Assembly (NCBI RefSeq): GCF_022347685.1
Contig: NZ_JAKRGF010000001.1
Span: forward strand, 682,001-746,000
Reading direction: 5' to 3'
Length of the DNA stretch: 64,000 nt
Source: Thalassobius sp. Cn5-15
GTDB lineage: Bacteria; Pseudomonadota; Alphaproteobacteria; Rhodobacterales; Rhodobacteraceae
The position numbers and the translations under genes are program-made. Below are positions 1 through 7,766 of the stretch, one piece after another (the first letter of the stretch is position 1; the number at the start of each line of letters is the position of its first letter). A model generated the notes under the pieces. That model saw only the letters and a list, made by a program, of their open reading frames with translations. It ran no database searches and was not told where the DNA came from.

Positions 1-1
1 C

Positions 2-298
2 GTGCAAAGTCGTTCTGGCGGGTCGCTGAGTGAGATCCTCAACAACCTGTCGCTGGTGGTGCGGGGGCGCAAAATGCTGGACGCGCAGATCAAAACCATG
101 TCGTCCGAGGCCAAGATGTCAGGTCAGATGATCGGCGCAATGCCGATGCTGGTGGCGGCAGCACTGTTTTACCTCAGCCCTGAATATATCAACGTCCTTT
201 TGGGAACCCGTATGGGCCAATTGATCCTTGCGGGCTGTGCGCTGTGGATGTTCACCGGCATTATGGTGATGAAAAAAATGATCAACTTCGACGTATAA
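2..298 (+). CDS. tadB: TadB, C-terminal part (Flp pilus assembly membrane protein)
   Basis: This is the last 98 codons of an inner-membrane protein; the start lies before the window. The visible part has a short cytoplasmic stretch followed by two hydrophobic helices (about residues 42-60 and 70-90 of the visible part) and a basic end. This matches the C-terminus of T2SSF-domain proteins of the TadB type. TadB and TadC form the inner-membrane platform on which the CpaF ATPase drives pilus assembly. The stop codon lies 13 nt before the tadC ATG, so the two are one operon. The call rests on the adjacent tadC and on the nearby flp, cpaB and cpaE genes. Confidence 0.85.
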   Translation: MQSRSGGSLSEILNNLSLVVRGRKMLDAQIKTMSSEAKMSGQMIGAMPMLVAAALFYLSPEYINVLLGTRMGQLILAGCALWMFTGIMVMKKMINFDV

Positions 299-311
299 AG
301 GGTTGATTACT

Positions 312-1262
312 ATGAATATCGCAAACCTCTCTCCCCAACTTATGGCGATCCTCCTGTTGTCTTTTGCCGGATTTCTGGTGGTTCTGGGACTGGCCCTGCC
401 GTTGTTGAAAAAGGAAAACCTGCAACGCCGTCTTGCCAAAGTTGCCATTGAACATGGCGGCACCCAGACGATGCAGCAAAAGAAATCGCTAATGGCGTCC
501 TTTGGGCTGACAAACGGCAAACGCACCAGCCAGCAGGTCAATGTCTTTGCCAAACTGGCCGGCACGCAATCTACCGCTATCCTCAAGAAACTGCGGATGG
601 CTGGGCTGCGCAGCAACAACGCGCTGGGGATCTACGTGATGATCTCTATCGTGATGCCGATCGCGATGGCTGCGGTGGTTCTGTTCTACGGTGTGGTAAT
701 CTTTGAAAAGGAATGGACGCTGCCCAATATCGCCATGCTAGGCGGTGGTGGTGTGGTGCTGGGCGTTTTGCTGCCGCGGATGTACGTCAGCAACCGGATC
801 ACCAAACGCCAGCTGTCAATTCAACGCGCCTGGCCGGACGCGCTGGATCTGTTGTTGATCTGTGTTGAATCGGGCTACGGCATTGACGCCGCACTGATCC
901 GTTTGAGCGAAGAGATCGGCATGCAGTCCAAAGAACTGGCTGAGGAAATTTCACTAACCGCACTGGAACTTTCATACCTTCAGGATCGAACGCAAGCACT
1001 TGATAATCTTGTAGAACGAACCGGAATGGATCCTGTGCGTCAGGTGGTCGGCTCCCTGAAACAAACAGAAAAATATGGCACCGATCTGGGTCGTGCCCTT
1101 AGGGTGCATGCACAGGAAAGCCGCGATCTGCGACTGGAGCGCGCCAAAGAAAAGGCTGCAGCATTGCCGCCGAAACTAACCGTGCCAATGATCGTGTTTT
1201 TCCTGCCGATCCTATTCGTCATCATCATTGCACCTGCGATCATCCAGATCATTCAGGGCTAA
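312..1262 (+). CDS. tadC: TadC, T2SSF-family platform protein of the Flp pilus
   Basis: The product of about 316 aa has a hydrophobic N-terminal helix (about residues 9-30), two central helices (about 100-150), a T2SSF domain with the typical WPDALDLLL and CVESGYGID segments, and a C-terminal hydrophobic helix. This is the TadC layout, with a second platform subunit next to TadB. I prefer the ATG at 312 over the in-frame TTG at 303 because an AAAGGG ribosome site lies about 10 nt before the ATG. Translation probably follows from tadB. A terminator follows directly, so tadBC end a transcript and the flp block downstream is separately expressed. Confidence 0.93.
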   Translation: MNIANLSPQLMAILLLSFAGFLVVLGLALPLLKKENLQRRLAKVAIEHGGTQTMQQKKSLMASFGLTNGKRTSQQVNVFAKLAGTQSTAILKKLRMAGLRSNNALGIYVMISIVMPIAMAAVVLFYGVVIFEKEWTLPNIAMLGGGGVVLGVLLPRMYVSNRITKRQLSIQRAWPDALDLLLICVESGYGIDAALIRLSEEIGMQSKELAEEISLTALELSYLQDRTQALDNLVERTGMDPVRQVVGSLKQTEKYGTDLGRALRVHAQESRDLRLERAKEKAAALPPKLTVPMIVFFLPILFVIIIAPAIIQIIQG

Positions 1263-1284
1263 GCGCCCCATCAGCCACTCACAG

Positions 1285-1313
1285 CGCCCCGGACAATGGT
1301 TCGGGGCGTTTTT
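1285..1313 (+). terminator. Rho-independent terminator after tadC
   Basis: The sequence CGCCCCGGA, a 7-nt loop and TTCGGGGCG form a GC-rich stem with one mismatch, followed by TTTTT. It lies 22 nt after the tadC stop. Confidence 0.85.
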
Positions 1314-1446
1314 CTATGCCCGCACCTCTGACAATCCAACCGTGACCATACGGCTCCGTATCTCACCTATTCCCCCCTTTCGGGAGGGCCCAAACGGGTG
1401 ATTCTGCTGTGAGATTCGTCGCGATTCCGACCGGACTTTTCCCACT

Positions 1447-1462
1447 GACCTAGGTGTAGGTC
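1447..1462. promoter_or_regulatory. Inverted repeat upstream of flp (possible operator)
   Basis: GACCTA and TAGGTC are perfect 6-bp arms around GGTG. The site lies about 330 nt before flp and upstream of a possible promoter at 1526-1555. No regulator can be assigned. Confidence 0.3.
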
Positions 1463-1525
1463 GAGTCGTCCGCCAGTTGATCGAGATCATTTTTTCAGAT
1501 TAAAAACAGCGATCTATGCGACCCT

Positions 1526-1555
1526 TTGCAGGCGGGATATCGGCTAAAGTATAGG
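1526..1555 (+). promoter_or_regulatory. Possible promoter for the flp-cpaA-cpaB-cpaE unit
   Basis: TTGCAG (1526-1531) and TATAGG (1550-1555) are separated by 18 nt. A second TATAGC follows closely. The match is moderate; the placement between the tadC terminator and flp is the main support. Confidence 0.3.
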
Positions 1556-1660
1556 GGTATAGCGACTTTGGCATCTCAGCCACCTCCCCCAATTCTGGCG
1601 ACGTCCTAGGGTATCCGGCTGAATTTCGCGAACACTGTTTATCGGGCATTCTCATCTTCA

Positions 1661-1712
1661 ACGGACGGTCACTCGAGCAGTCTCGGACCTACCCAGTCTG
1701 AGGACCGTCCGT
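1661..1712. repeat. 10-bp inverted repeat in the flp leader
   Basis: ACGGACGGTC at 1661-1670 and GACCGTCCGT at 1703-1712 are exact reverse complements around a 32-nt loop. The loop and right arm also carry an imperfect direct repeat (AGTCT followed by a GGACC core). In RNA this would form a long hairpin in the flp 5' leader, 79 nt before the ATG. Apart from this repeat, the tadC terminator, the 1447-1462 repeat and the possible promoter, the 1263-1791 gap shows no gene. Confidence 0.55.
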
Positions 1713-1791
1713 AACCCATAAACGCCAATGAGCGACACCATATTCTGTCCCCCCGGTTACGAGTTACCGGAAACCTTGAAAGGAAAGTCCC

Positions 1792-1968
1792 ATGAAAAAG
1801 TTCCTGACCAAATTCGCCAAAGGTGAATCCGGCGCGACCGCAATTGAATACGCGCTGATCGCTGGCCTGATTTCCGTGGTTGCCATCACTGCCCTGACCA
1901 CCCTGGGGGGAAACTTGGACACCACTTTCACGACCATCTCCGACTCGCTGTCGGCGGATGAATCCTAA
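1792..1968 (+). CDS. flp: Flp/Fap family type IVb pilin
   Basis: A 58-aa pilin precursor, MKKFLTKFAKGESG followed by ATAIEYALIAGLI. It has a short basic leader ending in Gly14, the class IVb cleavage context with Glu19-Tyr20 (positions 5 and 6 of the mature pilin), and one hydrophobic helix of about 20 residues. This is the full Flp signature. After cleavage by a prepilin peptidase it would be polymerised by the TadA/CpaF-TadB-TadC machine into an adhesive pilus. The site AAAGGAAAG lies about 6 nt before the ATG. It has a long structured leader and heads the cpaA-cpaB-cpaE unit. The open reading frame is short but typical for the family. Confidence 0.95.
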   Translation: MKKFLTKFAKGESGATAIEYALIAGLISVVAITALTTLGGNLDTTFTTISDSLSADES

Positions 1969-2042
1969 ACGATCATCCAACGGTTTCTGATGTCCCGGGG
2001 GTGGCTGTTTCCGGCTCCCCCAACCCCAGTAAGGAGACAGGC

Positions 2043-2564
2043 ATGTATTTATCCAACCTTGCTCTCGTTTCCTTGGTCGGTTTCGTCGCCCTAGCAGCAA
2101 TCGCTGCGTTCCGGGACATCAGAACGATGACCATCCCAAATTCGCTGATCCTGGCGCTCTTGGCCTGCTACCTCTGTGTTGCCGCCGCCGCCGGTTGGAC
2201 CCGCGAAGAAATCACCACCAGCCTGATTGCTGCCGCAATGGTGTTGTTCGCCGGGCTGTTGTTGAACACGCTGGGATGGCTGTCTGAAACAGGCGGCAGC
2301 GCGATTGCAAAATACGCTGCCGTATGTTGCCTCTGGCTAGGGGCACCACAGGTCCTGAACCTGCTGTTTCTGTCGGCGCTGATCACTGCTGGTTTTGCGC
2401 TGCTGATTGTCTGTCTGCCTGTTTGTCTACCAAAGGGCTGGCAAAACCGAGTTTCTGGGTCAAAACCTGAGAATTCCCGCCGTTATGGTTTTGGTGGATA
2501 TGCGGTTGCTGCAGCAGCTGTGCTGTTGTTGCCCGCCTCCCCTTGGGTGTCCTCAGTTATCTGA
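2043..2564 (+). CDS. cpaA: CpaA-like prepilin peptidase (A24 family), second catalytic Asp apparently missing
   Basis: A polytopic membrane protein of about 173 aa. I use the ATG at 2043 because AAGGAG lies 6 nt before it; the in-frame extension to 2001 has no such site. The first A24 aspartate is present in the segment FRDIRTMTIPN (Asp25). The second site normally reads G-D-x-K followed by an Ala-rich helix and LWLG. Here the helix and LWLG are present, but the aligned residues are A-I-A-K (residues 87-90), so Ile88 stands where the second catalytic Asp should be. Family membership is clear from position, topology and the first motif. Whether it can still cleave Flp is doubtful; a second functional peptidase elsewhere is possible. 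Confidence 0.8.
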   Translation: MYLSNLALVSLVGFVALAAIAAFRDIRTMTIPNSLILALLACYLCVAAAAGWTREEITTSLIAAAMVLFAGLLLNTLGWLSETGGSAIAKYAAVCCLWLGAPQVLNLLFLSALITAGFALLIVCLPVCLPKGWQNRVSGSKPENSRRYGFGGYAVAAAAVLLLPASPWVSSVI

Positions 2565-2624
2565 CCCGCCTGTTACATCTTGTCTCTCCTCCGCTGCGGA
2601 GGCCTCTAATCTGAGGGCGTACCT

Positions 2625-3446
2625 ATGTTCCGATCGTTAATCATTGTGACAGCTCTTGTTTGCGGTGGCTCGGCCACGCTGCTGGTCAACATGTCGAGCC
2701 CAAAAGGCGAAGACCAAGCAACTGCCCCCGTTGTCGTACAAGAGGCCCAGACACTGAAGGTTCTGGCCGCCACCCGACCCGTTGTCCAAGGTGCCGAACT
2801 GACGGCAGAGGATCTGGGCTGGATCGACTGGCCCCGCAATGCGCTGCATTCTGGTATGGTATCCTCAAAGGATGCGCCGGACGCGCTGGAGACAACGGTT
2901 GGAACCATCGCACGGATGGATTTGTTCGCTGGACAACCGGTTCTGCCTGACAGTTTTTCCGACACCCGACAGGGCTACCTCTCGTCCCTCCTGTCGCCCG
3001 GCATGCGTGCTGTGGCCATTTCCGTCAGCGCCGCTAAAACCGCGGGCGGTTTTATCCTGCCCAACAACCGCGTCGACATCCTGCTGACCCAACGCTGCGA
3101 AGATGAGGTTCGCTGTCGCACCCGGATGTCTACCGATACGATTTTGCAAAACGTACGTGTTCTGGCGATCGACCAATCGGGGGCAGGCCCCGAATCCGGC
3201 GGCACTGTGCTGCTGGGCAAGACCGCCACACTGGAACTTTCGCCCGATGATGCCGAGCAGGTCATCGCGGCGGAAGCCAGCGGCAACCTGTCGTTGCTGC
3301 TGCGCTCTGTGGATGACAACGCCGTCATCCAACCGAAGAAAGAAGAAGTCGCCACCCTGATCCCCGAGCAAAAAGAGCCCGAAGCGGCCCCTCGCACGGT
3401 CAAGGTCACGCGGGGCGGCGTATCTGAAATCGTCGTGCTGAACTAA
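2625..3446 (+). CDS. cpaB: CpaB/RcpC, Flp pilus assembly periplasmic protein
   Basis: A product of 273 aa with an N-terminal signal anchor (about residues 5-22), a SAF-type domain (about 45-110, starting near LKVLAATRPVVQGAELTAEDL) and a C-terminal RcpC/CpaB domain (about 120-230, with FILPNNRVDILLT). CpaB is thought to work with the CpaC secretin at the outer membrane and may contact peptidoglycan through the SAF fold. It follows cpaA by 60 nt and precedes cpaE by 24 nt. In many tad loci the secretin gene cpaC sits directly downstream of cpaB; here it does not. The tail after about residue 235 is rich in Glu, Lys and Pro. Confidence 0.92.
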   Translation: MFRSLIIVTALVCGGSATLLVNMSSPKGEDQATAPVVVQEAQTLKVLAATRPVVQGAELTAEDLGWIDWPRNALHSGMVSSKDAPDALETTVGTIARMDLFAGQPVLPDSFSDTRQGYLSSLLSPGMRAVAISVSAAKTAGGFILPNNRVDILLTQRCEDEVRCRTRMSTDTILQNVRVLAIDQSGAGPESGGTVLLGKTATLELSPDDAEQVIAAEASGNLSLLLRSVDDNAVIQPKKEEVATLIPEQKEPEAAPRTVKVTRGGVSEIVVLN

Positions 3447-3470
3447 CTCTATCCCCCCGAGGTAAACGGT

Positions 3471-4739
3471 ATGAAGATATTCACCAAATTCACAGCGGAT
3501 CCCGCCGATCCCGACAACATCGGGGGCATGCGGCCAGCCATTGGTCGATTGCCCGCCATGACCTGCGATGCCTTTGCGGCGACCCCACAGACCCGCAATG
3601 CGCTGCAACAGATGCAGGCCAGCCGTCACCTAAGCCGTGTACGCTGCCAGCTGATGAGCGGCGGCATGGAACAGGCGATCGCGGCCTATCAACAGGCCGA
3701 CAGTCCCGATCTGTTGGTGGTAGAGGTCGATGACGACCCGACCAAGCTGTTCACCCAACTGGATGAACTGGCGCAACTGTGCCGCGTGGACACCGAACTG
3801 GTGCTAATCGGCCCCTCAAATGACATCGCGCTTTACCGCGCACTGACCCGTCAGGGCGTTGCGGATTATCTGCAAACCCCTGTGACCGCCCCGTTGCTGG
3901 TCACCGCGCTGTTTGAACTGTTCCGCGATCCTGACAAGGTGCATCTCGGCCGTATTCACGCCGTGATCGGTGCCCGTGGCGGCGCTGGGTCTTCGACCAT
4001 TGCCCATAACGCAGCCTGGATGCTGGGCGAACAGGCCCGAGCGCAGTCCATTCTGGTGGATCTCGATTTCGAGTTCGGCACTGCTGGCCTGTGCCTCAAC
4101 CGCAATCCCGAACAGGATCTGGTCGGTGCGATCACCAATTCCGAAAAGCTGGACGATCAGAAACTGGAACGTCTGTTGATCACCTACGACGATCAGCTGC
4201 GCCTGCTGGCTGGACCGCAAAATCATCAACAAGACCGAGAGTTGGATCCAGAGGCACTGGCATACGCGATGGATCTGGTCCGTGTTCTGGCGCCTCATGT
4301 GGTTCTTGACCTGCCCTCGACCCTGAACCCGCTGACGCGTAAAGCGCTCTATCTGGCAGATGAGGTGGTACTGGTGGCCACGCCGGATCTTGCCAGCCTG
4401 CGCAACACCCGTTCGCTGATTGAAATGCTGGCCTCGATCCGCATCGGGGAAAAGAAACCACATCTGGTTCTCAACCAGATCAAGCAGCCCAAACGGCCAG
4501 AGATTAAGCCAACTGACTTCGTCAAGGCCTTGGGCGTTGAGGACCATGTGGAACTGATGTTTGACGCCGCAAAATATGGCAGCGCCGATAACAACGGCAC
4601 GCTGGTGGCCCAACACAAACAGAACCGCACCCAGCGACAGGCCTTTGGCAAACTGGCAACCGGCCTCAGCGGCCTCAGTAATCCAGGGGAGGCAGCCGTT
4701 GGTCTGCGTTTCTTCAAACGGGGCAAAGGCAACAACTAA
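3471..4739 (+). CDS. cpaE: CpaE/TadZ, ParA-like ATPase for Flp pilus localisation
   Basis: A 422-aa protein with a receiver-like N-terminal domain (about residues 55-140) and a MinD/ParA ATPase domain from about residue 160. The deviant Walker A is GARGGAGSSTIAHN (from about residue 167) and LVDLDFEFGTAG follows near residue 198. These are characteristic of CpaE/TadZ, which places the pilus machine, often at a cell pole. The receiver-like domain belongs to the atypical group and is probably not phosphorylated. The gene is the last of the flp unit. The usual downstream neighbour cpaF is not here. Confidence 0.93.
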   Translation: MKIFTKFTADPADPDNIGGMRPAIGRLPAMTCDAFAATPQTRNALQQMQASRHLSRVRCQLMSGGMEQAIAAYQQADSPDLLVVEVDDDPTKLFTQLDELAQLCRVDTELVLIGPSNDIALYRALTRQGVADYLQTPVTAPLLVTALFELFRDPDKVHLGRIHAVIGARGGAGSSTIAHNAAWMLGEQARAQSILVDLDFEFGTAGLCLNRNPEQDLVGAITNSEKLDDQKLERLLITYDDQLRLLAGPQNHQQDRELDPEALAYAMDLVRVLAPHVVLDLPSTLNPLTRKALYLADEVVLVATPDLASLRNTRSLIEMLASIRIGEKKPHLVLNQIKQPKRPEIKPTDFVKALGVEDHVELMFDAAKYGSADNNGTLVAQHKQNRTQRQAFGKLATGLSGLSNPGEAAVGLRFFKRGKGNN

Positions 4740-4768
4740 CAAAAGGCATACACTTTCCTTGGGGGGGA

Positions 4769-4797
4769 CATCACCACGCGCCATGCGTGCGGTGATG
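4769..4797. repeat. Hairpin-forming inverted repeat after cpaE
   Basis: CATCACC and GGTGATG flank a short GC-rich centre. It lies 30 nt after the cpaE stop and has no T-run, so it could be a weak 3' end or an mRNA-stabilising stem. Confidence 0.4.
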
Positions 4798-4912
4798 CCT
4801 GAGGCGTCGGTGTCGGCGGGGCCGTGGGGGCCTTGTCGGCACCGATCCGCGTGGTAAATCGTGGTCAAAAGCTGTGTCCGACGCTAGGCTCGCCGACAAC
4901 AGGAGCCGCGCC

Positions 4913-5572
4913 ATGACATCACCACGACCCAAAAACCTCACTCTGCCCGACAGCCCGCATATGAACGCGCCCGACCAGCGCGGGCGGCTCTTTGCCCCCT
5001 CAGCCGCACGCAACATGGCCCCTATTGTGACGCTGGTCAGCGAATATGCACCTCAAAGCGGCAAGGCGCTGGAAATCGCCTCCGGCACAGGTGAACACTG
5101 CGCCGCACTGGCCCGCGCCCTGCCCCATATCCACTGGCAGCCGACGGAACCTGAAGAGGTGCGCCGTGCATCGATTGACGGCCATGGCAACGATCTCGCA
5201 AATATGGCGTCCGCAATCCCCTTGGACGCCACTGCCGTGGGGTGGTCCAAACAACATAGCGGTCAGAAACTGATCCTGCTGGTAAACCTCCTGCATCTGA
5301 TCCCTGCCCCTGCGGCTCAGACGATTATCACCGAGGCGGCTCAGGCGCTGAACACTGGCGGGCATTTCATCTTTTACGGCCCATTCCTGCGGGATGGTCA
5401 GCCGACATCAGAGGGCGACGCCCGTTTCCATGCCAGCCTGCGCGCCCAAGACCCCACCATAGGCTATAAGAACGTAGAAGACGTCGAACGCTGGATCGAC
5501 GAGAGCGGCTTGTCACTGATCAGTCGCGTCGACATGCCCGCAAACAATCTGGCCTTCGTCGCCAAACGCTGA
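4913..5572 (+). CDS. DUF938 family SAM-dependent methyltransferase
   Basis: A 219-aa protein with class I methyltransferase motifs: motif I is ALEIASGTGEH (about residues 53-63), the acidic strand end is QPTEPEE, and post-motif strands are LILLVNLLHLIP and GHFIFYGPF. This pattern is typical of DUF938 proteins, whose substrate is unknown to me. The ATG at 4913 has AGGAG 7 nt upstream, which decides it over an in-frame GTG at 4874. It stands alone between the tad block and an AhpD-like gene 96 nt downstream. Confidence 0.85.
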   Translation: MTSPRPKNLTLPDSPHMNAPDQRGRLFAPSAARNMAPIVTLVSEYAPQSGKALEIASGTGEHCAALARALPHIHWQPTEPEEVRRASIDGHGNDLANMASAIPLDATAVGWSKQHSGQKLILLVNLLHLIPAPAAQTIITEAAQALNTGGHFIFYGPFLRDGQPTSEGDARFHASLRAQDPTIGYKNVEDVERWIDESGLSLISRVDMPANNLAFVAKR

Positions 5573-5668
5573 AAAATCGCCCCGCCTGACACAGATCAAA
5601 GTGCAGCATGGGCGAAACATGGTCTTGCCTTCACATATTCCAAAAACACCATGCGAATAGGAAGATCA

Positions 5669-6007
5669 ATGAGCTGGAACGACAAATTCACCGACATCAA
5701 ATCGCAACTGCGCAACCTGAACGGTGCCATCCCTGAGACCACCAAAGCCTTTGGCGCATTGGGCGCAACGGTGAAAGGTGACGGCGCGCTGGAGCATAAG
5801 ACGAAAGAGTTCGTCGCCCTCGGCATCGCGGTCGCCAGCCGCTGCGAACCCTGTATCATGTTCCATGTTGACGCCCTGATCCGCGCGGGTGCCAGCCGTG
5901 AAGAGGTCGGCGAAACGCTGGCGATGGCGATCCAGATGGGCGGTGGCCCGTCGATGATGTACGCCAGCAAGGCGCTGGAATGTTTTGACGAACTAAGCGC
6001 CAAGTAA
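5669..6007 (+). CDS. Carboxymuconolactone decarboxylase/AhpD-like family protein
   Basis: A 112-aa, all-helical protein of the AhpD/CMD superfamily. It has the redox-type motif CEPC in the context ALGIAVASRCEPCIMFHVD, with the downstream His, as in AhpD-type alkyl hydroperoxidase proteins. The C-terminal half (SREEVGETLAMAIQMGGGP) matches the family. Such proteins form ring oligomers and often have peroxidase or disulfide activity, but the substrate is not shown here. I prefer the ATG at 5669 with AGGAAG just upstream over the ATG at 5651. Confidence 0.88.
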   Translation: MSWNDKFTDIKSQLRNLNGAIPETTKAFGALGATVKGDGALEHKTKEFVALGIAVASRCEPCIMFHVDALIRAGASREEVGETLAMAIQMGGGPSMMYASKALECFDELSAK

Positions 6008-6096
6008 CACGCGCCTGCGACACTGGACAATCCCGCCACGAAACGGCACTTCTTACGGGGTCAATACAGCCTTTGCCCCCGTAAGGAACTCATATC

Positions 6097-7185
6097 ATGT
6101 CGCTCTATTCCGACCGCCTGACCCGCCTGCGCGCAGCGATGACTGCCACTGAAACGGATCTGGTGGTACTTGGCCCCTCCAGCCATATGATGTGGCTGTC
6201 GGGCGTGAACCCGCATGGCGATGAACGCCCGGTGATGCTGCTTGTCAGCCAGACCCATGCTGGCTTTCTGATGCCCGTATTAAACGCAGATGCAGCGCGT
6301 CAGATGACCAAGCTGCCCTTTGAAACATGGTCTGATGATACTGGCCCAGCGGCGGCGCTGGATCGCCTGCTGGCCGCCTGCGATGCCACCGGTGCGGGCC
6401 TAAGCGTGGTGCTGGATGAAACCATGCGGGCTGATTTTGCCCTGCGCCTGCTGGATGCAATGGACGCCCCCGAACGCCGCTTTACCGAGGATACGGTGGG
6501 ACGTCTGCGCGCGATGAAGGATGGCGCGGAATACGACGCGATCAAAGCCGCGCATCTGTTGAACGACGAAGCGGTCAAACTGGCCTTTGCCAGTCTAAAG
6601 GCAGGCATGACGGAGCGGGACGTGCAAAACGTGATCCGCGATCACTACAAGGCCAATGGCGCCACCCCCGAATTCACCATCGTCGGCTTCGGCGCCAACG
6701 GCGCCTTCCCGCATCACCACACGGGCGATACGGTGCTGGCAGACGGCATGGCGGTGCTGATCGACACCGGCTGCCGCCTCAATGGCTACCCCTCCGATAT
6801 GACCCGCTGCGGCTTCTTCGGTACGCCGGATGCAGCGTATAAAAAGGTGTTTGAAACGGTGGAGGCCGCCGTGCAGGCCGCATTGGCCGCCGCAAAACCC
6901 GGCGTCACAGCGGGCGCGATCGACAAAGCGGCGCGGGACGTGATCACCGCCGCCGGATATGGGCCACAGTTCCTGCATCGTACTGGCCACGGTTTGGGCA
7001 TCGACGTGCATGAACCACCCTATATCGTCGCCGGATCCGATCATGTGCTGGAGGCAGGTAATGTCTTCTCAATCGAGCCCGGCATCTACATCAACGGCAA
7101 ATTCGGCGTCCGGTTGGAAGAGATCGTAATCCTGCGCGAAGACGGCAATCAGGTCTTCTCTGAACTCCCACGCAACATGCTGTAA
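6097..7185 (+). CDS. M24 family metallopeptidase (Xaa-Pro aminopeptidase type)
   Basis: A 362-aa protein with a creatinase-type N-terminal domain (about residues 1-125) and a pita-bread M24 domain. All five metal ligands are visible: Asp226 in VLIDTG, Asp237 in PSDMTR, His298 in HRTGHGLG, Glu327 in SIEPGIY and a Glu near 341 in VRLEEIV. Family members remove N-terminal residues before proline or act as prolidases or creatinases; the exact substrate cannot be read. A good ribosome site (GTAAGGAA) precedes the ATG. It is monocistronic and convergent with the glutaredoxin gene, with a palindromic element between them. Confidence 0.92.
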   Translation: MSLYSDRLTRLRAAMTATETDLVVLGPSSHMMWLSGVNPHGDERPVMLLVSQTHAGFLMPVLNADAARQMTKLPFETWSDDTGPAAALDRLLAACDATGAGLSVVLDETMRADFALRLLDAMDAPERRFTEDTVGRLRAMKDGAEYDAIKAAHLLNDEAVKLAFASLKAGMTERDVQNVIRDHYKANGATPEFTIVGFGANGAFPHHHTGDTVLADGMAVLIDTGCRLNGYPSDMTRCGFFGTPDAAYKKVFETVEAAVQAALAAAKPGVTAGAIDKAARDVITAAGYGPQFLHRTGHGLGIDVHEPPYIVAGSDHVLEAGNVFSIEPGIYINGKFGVRLEEIVILREDGNQVFSELPRNML

Positions 7186-7205
7186 AACAGACGAAGGGGA
7201 CTGTC

Positions 7206-7275
7206 CGCCCGGGGGGATATTTAGAGAACGATGAAACTGTCACGGTTCCCAAAATATCCCCACCGGAGGCCGCGC
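7206..7275. repeat. Palindromic intergenic element, copy 1
   Basis: GGGGATATTT (7213-7222) and AAATATCCCC (7252-7261) are exact inverted arms around a centre that contains CGATGAAACT. It lies between the convergent M24 peptidase and glutaredoxin genes. A related element sits at 12229-12297: both have GGGGA, then CGATGAAACT, then CCCAA, TCCC and CGGAG in the same order. In both places it could act as a two-way transcript end. Confidence 0.6.
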
Positions 7276-7314
7276 GCTGCCGTCAGGGCGCAACACTCAA
7301 TTTCGGGCGGTTGA

Positions 7315-7563
7315 TTACTTCCGCTTTGATGCTTTCAGATGCGCCTTCAATTCGGTGAAGCCACCAATCTTCTTCCCATCAATAAAAATCAACGGCGTGG
7401 TGGCGACGTGGTGCTTATCCTTGAACGCATCAGTCGCGGCGCGGGATCGCAGAACATGTTCTTCGATCTCGAACCCCTCTTTGCGCAGCAAATCGCGCGC
7501 AGCGATGCCATAGCTGCAGGTGTATTTGGGCAGTTCCATACGGTGAAGGGTGGCTTTGGGCAT
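7315..7563 (-). CDS. Glutaredoxin family protein with a single active-site Cys
   Basis: An 82-aa thioredoxin-fold protein. The active site is TCSYG: Cys16 is present, but the second position of the CxxC pair is Gly19. The glutathione-binding parts are recognisable: the TTPLIFIDGKKIGG segment carries the cis-Pro and the Gly-Gly. The start at 7563 has AGGAG 8 nt upstream; an extended frame to 7641 lacks this. Dithiol glutaredoxins use CPYC, while the monothiol iron-sulfur type uses CGFS. This protein fits neither exactly, so the role (deglutathionylation or cluster carriage) is open. Confidence 0.85.
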   Translation of the reverse strand: MPKATLHRMELPKYTCSYGIAARDLLRKEGFEIEEHVLRSRAATDAFKDKHHVATTPLIFIDGKKIGGFTELKAHLKASKRK

Positions 7564-7682
7564 TTTGAGAACTCCTTTGTTGCAGCCTATAAAGGAAGCC
7601 GCTTGCGCCCTCACAAGCCCCGCCGCCTCACATCGCCACACCGGCGCGTGAAGACATGAAACATTGACCTCAAGCTACTAAT

Positions 7683-7720
7683 TAAAAAAGAAAAACCGGC
7701 CGCGCAAAGCGTGACCGGTT
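7683..7720 (-). terminator. Terminator after the FAD/GcvT dehydrogenase
   Basis: Read on the minus strand, AACCGGTCACGC, a TTT loop and GCGCGGCCGGTT form a stem of about 12 pairs followed by a T-rich run. It lies 46 nt after the stop. Confidence 0.9.
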
Positions 7721-7766
7721 GAGTTGGACGCACCTTTCAAAGGCGCGCCCCATGGGTCGAAACCTA

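Noticed and set aside
1669-2100. A 143-codon minus-strand frame covering flp
   Set aside because: It overlaps the clear Flp pilin and has no domain or ribosome site.
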